A DNA stretch of 12,822 nucleotides from JBEKTY01 sp049515555 (GTDB lineage Bacteria; Planctomycetota; Planctomycetia; Pirellulales; Thermoguttaceae): the NCBI GenBank assembly GCA_049515555.1, contig JBEKTY010000197.1, positions 1 through 12,822 of the forward strand, written 5' to 3'. Position numbers and translations under genes: made by a program. Shown here piece by piece: positions 1 to 5,671 of this stretch; positions within the stretch are counted from its first letter, which is position 1, and each line of letters starts with the position of its first letter. The notes under the pieces are model-generated. The model was not told the origin of the DNA, did not search any database, and saw only the letters and a program-made list of their open reading frames with translations.

Positions 1-33
1 CGGTTTCAACTTGCGAATCTGATCGGCGTCCAT
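1..33 (-). CDS. 5' end of a leftward gene, product uncertain (possibly a transposase)
   Basis: Only the first 11 codons lie in the window, reading MDADQIRKLKP, and the frame is open to the edge. The start is well supported: an AAGGAGG Shine-Dalgarno sits at about 41-47, 7 to 8 nt upstream of the ATG at 33-31. The product cannot be named from 11 residues. The opening (a short acidic stretch, then an I-x-x-L-x-P pattern) loosely resembles the start of some DDE transposases of planctomycetes, but this is a recollection and not evidence. The leader at 72-89 carries two tandem copies of a 9-mer (CGCCAATTT, CGCCAATTC on the plus strand). Confidence 0.5.
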   Translation of the reverse strand, partial: MDADQIRKLKP

Positions 34-97
34 GCCACGGCCTCCTTGGTGAAGCAGAACGCCTATAGATTCGCCAATTTCGCCAATTCATGCAATA

Positions 98-745
98 TCA
101 ATCTTGCGCAGTAATACTAGGGTCCGACAGGTTGAAGCAAATGGCATGGCTCGGTGTTTGATGCGGGTCACGCCGGTGCCGATCCACTAGTTCTTTCACA
201 CGATCGCGGATACCGCGGCGTTGCAACAACGCGTCGCCTCGCAGATTGAAGCCGCTGGCGCGAATTGCATCCCGAACCTGGTCTGCCACGTCGGCGTCAA
301 CCTCAACTGCAAAATCCGTGATCAAGAACGCCCCGGGTCGATCCGGCAGCATATGGATGCTGTCAAATAGCCTGAGCCGCTTGTTAGCGATGTCGGGAAT
401 GGCGTTGACGCGGTTCTGAAAGTCCGCGATTTCCTGGGAGGAGGTGAATGCGTCTCGGATCTCAATGCGCGTTCGGCGGACGGCGTAAACGAGTTCGCCG
501 ACCAGATCGTAGAAGCGCCGCCGAAGGTGGGCGTGGTCGGCCAATTCGCCGGGATCAAGCTGGCCAGTAACGTAGCCGAAAGGGTCGGAGAGGGCGAGGA
601 TGAGAAGGGGGCGATGGTCACGCCTTAGATCCCAAAGTGCACTCGCGGTCTGCGGCAGATTCTCCTGGAGGATGGGGTCGGCTTGACGAACCAGCTGCGA
701 CAGAGCAGCATCCGCTTCCAGGGTAGGAGTCTGATTGATCGGCAT
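98..745 (-). CDS. Hypothetical protein, 215 aa, unknown family
   Basis: I do not recognise this protein. The frame is open upstream to 838, but the start at 745 (MPINQTPTLEAD) is preferred because an AGAGGGAG Shine-Dalgarno lies about 8 nt before it; the upstream extension is rich in Cys, Arg and Tyr and looks non-coding. The protein is soluble, acidic to neutral, and has no signal peptide or membrane segment. It appears mostly helical in the middle (residues about 60-110, many Arg, Leu and Glu), followed by a segment ending in FLITDFAVEVDADVADQVRDA (about 140-160) that could be a beta-alpha unit, and a basic C-terminal region (RRGIRDRVKELVDRHRRD). The gene stands alone, with 64 nt to the leftward gene at the window edge and no close upstream partner. 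It could be accessory or associated with the neighbouring mobile remnants. Confidence 0.6.
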   Translation of the reverse strand: MPINQTPTLEADAALSQLVRQADPILQENLPQTASALWDLRRDHRPLLILALSDPFGYVTGQLDPGELADHAHLRRRFYDLVGELVYAVRRTRIEIRDAFTSSQEIADFQNRVNAIPDIANKRLRLFDSIHMLPDRPGAFLITDFAVEVDADVADQVRDAIRASGFNLRGDALLQRRGIRDRVKELVDRHRRDPHQTPSHAICFNLSDPSITAQD

Positions 746-1244
746 GAGGCGACTCCCTCTACTGCGGTAGAAACAGACGCGACAGTAATTCCTCAAAGCA
801 AATTCTATCACGTTGCCTATAATTAGCCAGTCTGGCAACCCGTAGTTCTGTAGGATTGCTCTCGGTCAGCGGGAACAACCGGGTTGTTAGGCCCGAGGAG
901 AGCAAACCAGGACGCCGAGAGTTTGGGCCGAAAATCTTGGAGTGCGAAAGGGGCTGTGGGGGATGCCTTCGGACGGTGGGAAATCCCCTGAAGACGGAGA
1001 GCGCCGGGCCGCAAGCTAATGAGCGTACATCCAACCGCGGAAGGGCAACCGGTCGACGTAACTCCTTGCCGCACAAGGCCGTCACCATACCATCGACCGG
1101 ATGGAGAGGGGACCGGAACGCGAAAGGCCCTCGCTCTGCCCTCTCCCCGACGGAAACGGGACGAAAAGACAGACCGCCCGCCTTTGGCCAGTGGTTCGGG
1201 CCGTTGGCATCGCTTGATGCGGATGGCTCGAACGGCCGGCACTT
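746..1244. other. Intergenic stretch without a recognisable gene
   Basis: About 500 nt lies between the 215-aa gene and the larA-like fragment. Several open frames exist on both strands, but their translations are rich in Arg, Pro, Gly and Ser, share no recognisable motif, and lack convincing ribosome binding sites. A weak dyad (GGAGAGGGGA ... TGCCCTCTCC, roughly 1102-1146) is the only structure noticed. Given the gene fragments on its right side, this is probably degraded sequence. Confidence 0.5.
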
Positions 1245-1406
1245 GGCCAAGTCGGCCAGGATATAGGGACCCTTGGGGGTCACGGCGATTGTGACACGCG
1301 GGCCGTACTGGGCCAGCGACTCCTGAACGGCCGCCTCGATGCTAACGGCCGGCTCGACGAAGAGCCGCCTGAGCACGTCGGGCAGCGGGCCGTCGACTAC
1401 CCGCAC
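1245..1406 (-). pseudogene. larA-like 3' fragment (about 54 codons)
   Basis: Read leftward, this stretch encodes a segment close to the C-terminus of the complete LarA-family protein at 10366-11637. It shares DVLRRLFVEPAVS, then (I/V)EAAV(Q/R)ESLAQYG, then TIAV(T/I)PKGPY(I/V)LA(D/E)LA. By eye about 88% of nucleotides match over 150 nt, so it is a diverged copy and not a fresh duplicate. There is no start codon or N-terminal three quarters. The frame also runs past the position of the normal end (LADLA continues as AKCRPF...), so the native stop is absent. Homology ends near 1406, where the sequence switches abruptly to a leuS-like C-terminus on the opposite strand. Its reading frame has not yet been broken by indels. 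Confidence 0.8.
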
Positions 1407-1487
1407 GTCGCCGCACTGCTGGCCGGCAAGAGCGTGGTCAAGCTCATCGTCGTCCCCGGGCGGATGGTGAACTTCGTCGTGCGCTAA
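1404..1487 (+). pseudogene. leucyl-tRNA synthetase (leuS) C-terminal fragment
   Basis: The plus strand encodes HVAALLAGKSVVKL, then IVVPGRMVNFVVR, then TAA. The pattern x-GK-x-x-x-K-x-I-x-VPG-(R/K)-(L/M)-VN-(I/F)-V is the usual extreme C-terminus of bacterial leucyl-tRNA synthetase. Only about 27 codons remain, and upstream the sequence is the oppositely oriented larA fragment, so this is a relic and not a gene. The TAA stop (1485-1487) lies inside the first bases of the 127-bp palindromic element, so the fragment probably arrived as a piece of a locus where the element already abutted leuS. The family call rests on this short motif only. Confidence 0.6.
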
Positions 1488-1610
1488 ATGACCTTGCGGG
1501 ATTCCGGGAAAAAGGGGACAGGCACCCTTTGTGCGAAACACCCTCCGGGCCGTTCCGGCAAATGGGGCCTGTCCCCTTTTTCCCTCCCAAGATCGTGCAA
1601 GGTCATTTAG
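1484..1610. repeat. 127-bp palindromic MITE-like element, copy 1
   Basis: The outer terminal inverted repeats are perfect 14-mers, CTAAATGACCTTGC and its complement. Inside them, AAAAAGGGGACAGGCACC (1509-1526) pairs with the arm at 1564-1581 with one mismatch. The element has the same length as the one at 10243-10369 and is nearly identical to that copy's reverse complement, so the two are inverted with respect to each other. It encodes nothing. The left TAA ends the leuS-like fragment on the plus strand, and the right terminus supplies the TAA (1609-1607) of the peptidase gene on the minus strand. A 3-bp GCG flanks both sides and may be coincidental. Palindromes with an AAAAAGGGGACAGGC core are, as far as I recall, widespread in bacterial genomes and have been linked to REP-type Y1 transposases; no such transposase is in this window. 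Confidence 0.9.
1509..1581. terminator. Possible bidirectional terminator in element copy 1
   Basis: An A5 tract, a GC-rich 13-bp arm, a 37-nt centre, the complementary arm and a T5 tract form an intrinsic-terminator-like hairpin on either strand. It sits between convergent frames (the leuS-like fragment and the peptidase gene). The long loop and one stem mismatch make efficiency uncertain. Confidence 0.4.
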
Positions 1611-3724
1611 GCGCGAAATTCGTCAAGCATTGCGAAAATCGCGTCCCTGGCGCGAAGGTCGGGATCGTACTGGAAGGCCGGCTGTAACGACCTGCCGCTC
1701 GAAGAACCTACGATAGGCGCCACGTTGGATTGCCGCACGGTGGAGCGGTGTTGCCACGTCTGCAAGGTGTTGTAAGAGTAAGGCGTCACCGCGCTGGACG
1801 CGTTGTGGGCAACCGTGAAACTCGACGCTGCTCCGGAATCGGTGAGGCCGGAGGTCGACGCCTCAACCGTCGACCCGGAAGCCATGTTGATCGAGGCATT
1901 CTGCCAGGTCGAGCTGTCGATGGGGCCCGTCTTCCCGTTGATCGTGGCCGTCGCGTTGGTGAACGTTACGGACCCGAAGTTGGCCAGCGGCAAGACGCCT
2001 GACGTGGACGAAGGCGCTTCGACCACCCATTCGGCCGACGACCGCGCCGCCGAGGAAGCTGTTTGGTAGATTGTGAACGTATCGTTGGTCTTGCTGGCAT
2101 CGGTAATGGTCAACTGGAATTGGCCCGCGTGCGCGCCGGAAGTCAGGTACGTCACCGAGGCGTTGATCGTGTCGCCGGCGGAAATCGTCATGCCGGTCAC
2201 GTTCTCCGAGGCCGACGGATACATTTCGTACCACACGTAGTACTGGGCCTGGCCGTTGACGATGTCCGAGTCGGTCCCGATCTGCTCGACCGAAGACGAG
2301 CTATAGCCGTCGATCCCGACCCAAACCGAAGAGTAGGCGGTGCTCGTGCTGCCGTTGGCCGTGGCCGTTGGCACTTTCCACGTGCCGTTGACGGCCGTCA
2401 CCGACCCGGAGGCGGCGCCGTTCAAGTTCGTTTCCGCTGCATAACCGGACCAGTTGGAGCTGGTCGTGGTTGTGGAGCTGGATCTGCCTGATCCGCTGCC
2501 GCCAGATCCCGTGCCGGTGGAACCCGTACCGGTCGAGCCCGTGCCGGTGGAACCCGTACCCGTGGAACCCGTACCCGTGGAACCCGTACCCGTGGAACCC
2601 GTACCCGTGGAACCCGTGCCGGTGGAACCCGATCCGCCGCTGCCCGAGCCCGTACCGGTGGAGCCCGATCCGCCGCTGCCTTGACCGCCGTCACCCCAGC
2701 CGCCCTGTCCGCCGCCAGGACCACCGCCGCCACCCCAGCCGCCCCGTCCACAGCCAGGACCACCGCCGCCACCCCAGCCGCCTTGCCGGCCACTGGGGCC
2801 GCCGCCGTCACTGGTCGAGGGCAAGATCGAGGTGATACTGGCCGTCGTCGCGTTGACCGAGATGCTGCCGCTGCTGACCGTCCCCGACCGCCGGTAACTG
2901 ATGCCGCTGCCCGTGATTGAGATGTTGGCGCTGGGCAGGGAGTATCCTTGGCCGCTGCCGCTGCTGACAATCAAGGTGAAGTTGACGGGCGTGGTGACCG
3001 TGTTCCCGCTGGAATCAGTGGTTACGTTGTTGCCCGCTGCGGTAATCTCAGCTTGATAGCCGTTGGAGCTGAAGAGCACCGAGGTGATCGACGTGCTGGT
3101 GAGATTGATGTTGCGGGCGCTGTCGACGTAAGTAACGCCGGCGCCGCTTTCGGTGAGGGTGCCGGCGGTGGAGTTCAGGGCCTGCGTGATATCGATGGTG
3201 AGCATCGCCCCGCCGCGCAAGCTGACCGGGATGATTGAGGCGGCATTAACGGTTTCCGGGACGGCCGTGGAGGTGGCGCTGGCCACCGCCGCGCCGGACG
3301 CAAAGTACTGGGCGGTAATTGCGTGGGTGCCCACGGCTAAAGTGCTCGTAACGTAATTCGCGATCCCCCGGCCGGAGACGTTCACCGCGGTGCTCAACTG
3401 CGTGGTTCCGTCAAAGAACTCCACACTACCGGTGGTCGCACCCGCGACCGTGGCCGTCAGCTCGACTGCCTGGCCATAAGACGACGTGCTGGCCCAGTTC
3501 TGTACGCTGACGGCCACGGCCGGCGAGGTGGCTGCGGCATGGGGGTGGCCGGCCGGAAACGCCGTGAACCATGGCGAAAAGGAGAGCATTCGCCGGTCCT
3601 CAAGCGATTCAACTCGCAGCCGAGCGTCGCCCCACCTGTGCGGCTTGGAGGGGCGATTCCCGGGGTGCTTCCCTTGCCTCTTCCCTCGCGGCCGCCACGT
3701 CCCCATGCGCAGACTGCCTAACAT
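1607..3724 (-). CDS. Secreted-type G1 glutamic peptidase (eqolisin) with Ig-like domain and repeat linker
   Basis: This 705-residue protein is a predicted exported acid endopeptidase. Residues 1-48 form a basic N-terminus ending in VESLEDRRMLS, a planctomycete LEPR-xLL-type export-associated motif. Residues about 72-160 are a bacterial Ig-like domain (SVEFFDGTTQL, LAVGTHAITAQY). A beta-rich segment follows to about 300, then a Gly/Trp-rich stretch (306-350) and a Ser-Thr-Gly linker with eight STGTG units (366-405). Residues about 422-640 match family G1: NWSGYA near 424, W(K/V)P near 449, VGIDGY at 469-474, EQIGTD with the expected catalytic Gln at 481, YVWYEMYP at 496-503, and AEWVVEAP with the expected catalytic Glu at 565. 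The start has a GGGAGAAGAG Shine-Dalgarno. The stop codon is supplied by the palindromic element. Family G1 is best known from fungi, with bacterial members also known. Substrate is unknown. The family call is confident. Confidence 0.88.
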   Translation of the reverse strand: MLGSLRMGTWRPRGKRQGKHPGNRPSKPHRWGDARLRVESLEDRRMLSFSPWFTAFPAGHPHAAATSPAVAVSVQNWASTSSYGQAVELTATVAGATTGSVEFFDGTTQLSTAVNVSGRGIANYVTSTLAVGTHAITAQYFASGAAVASATSTAVPETVNAASIIPVSLRGGAMLTIDITQALNSTAGTLTESGAGVTYVDSARNINLTSTSITSVLFSSNGYQAEITAAGNNVTTDSSGNTVTTPVNFTLIVSSGSGQGYSLPSANISITGSGISYRRSGTVSSGSISVNATTASITSILPSTSDGGGPSGRQGGWGGGGGPGCGRGGWGGGGGPGGGQGGWGDGGQGSGGSGSTGTGSGSGGSGSTGTGSTGTGSTGTGSTGTGSTGTGSTGTGSTGTGSTGTGSGGSGSGRSSSTTTTSSNWSGYAAETNLNGAASGSVTAVNGTWKVPTATANGSTSTAYSSVWVGIDGYSSSSVEQIGTDSDIVNGQAQYYVWYEMYPSASENVTGMTISAGDTINASVTYLTSGAHAGQFQLTITDASKTNDTFTIYQTASSAARSSAEWVVEAPSSTSGVLPLANFGSVTFTNATATINGKTGPIDSSTWQNASINMASGSTVEASTSGLTDSGAASSFTVAHNASSAVTPYSYNTLQTWQHRSTVRQSNVAPIVGSSSGRSLQPAFQYDPDLRARDAIFAMLDEFRA
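2508..2627. repeat. Eight tandem 15-bp units (STGTG coding minisatellite)
   Basis: Eight head-to-tail 15-mers of the type CCCGTACCCGTGGAA, differing at a few positions, lie inside the peptidase gene and encode eight consecutive STGTG pentapeptides of the linker. Because the unit is a multiple of three, gain or loss of units changes linker length without a frameshift. Further imperfect repeats encoding Gly-Trp-Gly-rich sequence follow at about 2690-2800. Confidence 0.95.
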
Positions 3725-3806
3725 AGTCTCTTCTCCCTTTTTTGCGTGCCGACCCCGCTACATCCAAAGGACGAACGCGACGCGGAAATGTCACACACGT
3801 CGTCTG

Positions 3807-3812
3807 GTTATA
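3807..3812 (-). promoter_or_regulatory. Candidate -10 element for the peptidase gene
   Basis: On the minus strand TATAAC matches the sigma-70 -10 consensus at five of six positions, about 83 nt upstream of the ATG at 3724. No good -35 hexamer lies 16-18 nt further upstream, so it is only a candidate. It lies between the gene and the 66-bp hairpin array, which would allow transcription independent of the kinase operon. Confidence 0.25.
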
Positions 3813-3878
3813 GCGTTTCACCCCCTTGCTGGAGCGCAACTATCGCTTGAGGTCTGGCACATCCAATTTGGCGGGTTG

Positions 3879-4077
<199 letters not shown>

Positions 4078-4078
4078 C

Positions 4079-5659
4079 TCAACGCGGCGAACTTGCTCGC
4101 CAGGCCTCCAGTTCGGCCGGGCCGCGGCGCCGACGCTCCGCTGGGGTCTCTTCCCGGTGAATCCCGTCGATAGCAACCAGCAAAGAAACCACCGCGAGCA
4201 GGGGCAAAGAGCCGGCGCGCTCCGCCGTTCCCACCCGCAATCGGCTCAAAGGGCCGGACTTTCCCGTTGACGGGACATCGGGGATGAATGCCGGCGGGCT
4301 GGCTTCCGGCAACAGGGCGGCTTTGCCTGTCGCTTTCATTGCCGGATCGGCATCGCCGGTAGATTGAGCAGGCGCGCTGGCCAACTCGAATGCCTGGAAC
4401 CGGCCGATCCCGTTATCCAGGCGTATTTCCTTAACGTCCGCCGGCATTCCTCGTTCGGCTGGGTCGATCGCGGCCGCTGAAACGGGCGGGACATTGGCCG
4501 ACGGGTAAGCCGAGGCCAATTCAACCAGGCCCCCTTCTTCCGCATTGAATGTCCGGTCGGACCCGGATGCAGAATCCGCCGCGTCGGTCAACGCATCGAC
4601 GCGATCACCCACCGGCCGATCATCAACCGCGGCGCCCTGCGGCCCATCCTGCCGCTGGTGGTCGGTGTTAGGCTCTCCGGCGATGGGCTCGTGCGGCTGC
4701 GGCAGCGGAGAGTCCCACGACGGCCCTTGCTGCGCAGGCTCAAGCGTAGGAGAGGATTTCCTGCGCAAAGTATCGATTTCGACAAAGCCGCCTTCCGCCG
4801 ACCTGCCAGCGATCGCGCCGGTCGAAGTGGTGCGATCGGGAGTCCCTTCCATCGCGGCGACCGAGGCGGCGACAGGCAAACCGGCCAAACCACCTCCGGC
4901 GAGCGAACTGCTTCCCAGCGACGCCTGAGGCAGGGTCAGTGTCATACCCTTCGGCGCGACTACCTCTCTGCCGACAGCGGGCGGAAGTCCGAAGGGGGCC
5001 ATTTGTGAAGAGGTTGCCACGGACTCGACTGCGGCGACGAACTGGCCGGTGGGCCGGAAATGCTGCTCAGGCACGAAATTTACAACTACGATCAAACTGT
5101 CCTCTGGCGGCAACGTCATTTCGCTCGGCGATTGCTGAAGACCCAGCATCCCCGGGACCCATCCGTCGGCCATCTCCGTGGAGGTCCGCGCCTCGGGCGA
5201 AGCACTTGCCGGCAGCAGTATGTCCAGAGGGGGCGATCGTTCCGAGGACGACCCCGGGGCGGGCGTTATGGACATTTCCACCGGGAACAGGACGGTCGGG
5301 CGGTACGGCTGCGGCGGCGGATTACCTTCCACAGCGCCAACATCGCCCCGCGTCGCAAAGCCCGCCGACGTGGAGGCAAACGAGTGCAGCGCGGCGCCGG
5401 CGTCTGCCAGAGCACCGCCATCAGCCCGCCCGCCCGCGGGCGGAAGCACGTCTCTCGGCCCACTCATCCCCGAGGCGAACACCGGGCCCGGCATCCCCGG
5501 CATCGACTCGGTAAACAACGGCGTATCGTGTGCCAGCGGGGTCAACAGGCTGACTGCCGAAAGCAGGGCCCGCGAGTCGAGCGGCTCGAATTGCAATCGG
5601 CGATAGGTCAGGTCTTTACCGCACCGGCCGGCAACGTACTTCCGGGGGTTTCTCGCCAT
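4079..5659 (-). CDS. LEPR-xLL-type protein with C-terminal membrane segment, function unknown
   Basis: This 526-residue protein belongs to no enzyme family I recognise. Its N-terminus is basic and carries a degenerate LEPR-xLL motif (QFEPLDSRALLSA, 23-35) of the kind found on exported planctomycete proteins. The long middle (about 40-470) is low in complexity, rich in Pro, Ser, Ala and Gly, and probably disordered. It contains two copies of a short motif, AEGGFVEI (288-295) and AEEGGLVEL (373-381). Near the end a hydrophobic stretch (LPLLAVVSLLVAI, about 485-497) is followed by a basic tail with RRRR. This predicts one membrane anchor with the tail in the cytoplasm and the disordered part outside. 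An AAGGAG Shine-Dalgarno overlapping the kinase stop fixes the start, and only 12 nt separate the two genes, so it is almost certainly co-transcribed with the sigma factor and kinase. It may be a regulator or target of that pair. Confidence 0.82.
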   Translation of the reverse strand: MARNPRKYVAGRCGKDLTYRRLQFEPLDSRALLSAVSLLTPLAHDTPLFTESMPGMPGPVFASGMSGPRDVLPPAGGRADGGALADAGAALHSFASTSAGFATRGDVGAVEGNPPPQPYRPTVLFPVEMSITPAPGSSSERSPPLDILLPASASPEARTSTEMADGWVPGMLGLQQSPSEMTLPPEDSLIVVVNFVPEQHFRPTGQFVAAVESVATSSQMAPFGLPPAVGREVVAPKGMTLTLPQASLGSSSLAGGGLAGLPVAASVAAMEGTPDRTTSTGAIAGRSAEGGFVEIDTLRRKSSPTLEPAQQGPSWDSPLPQPHEPIAGEPNTDHQRQDGPQGAAVDDRPVGDRVDALTDAADSASGSDRTFNAEEGGLVELASAYPSANVPPVSAAAIDPAERGMPADVKEIRLDNGIGRFQAFELASAPAQSTGDADPAMKATGKAALLPEASPPAFIPDVPSTGKSGPLSRLRVGTAERAGSLPLLAVVSLLVAIDGIHREETPAERRRRGPAELEAWRASSPR

Positions 5660-5671
5660 CGCGTCGACTCC

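Noticed and set aside
746..838. 31-codon N-terminal extension of the 215-aa protein
   Set aside because: The internal ATG at 745 has a good Shine-Dalgarno. The extension has none and is atypical in composition.
759..1541. 260-codon minus-strand open frame
   Set aside because: Only its middle (1245-1406) is meaningful, as a larA tail fragment. The rest reads through the leuS fragment and the palindromic element and has no start signal.
2454..2835. Plus-strand open frames with Pro-Val or Trp-Asn-Pro repeats
   Set aside because: They are antisense readings of the STGTG minisatellite and the Gly-rich linker of the peptidase.
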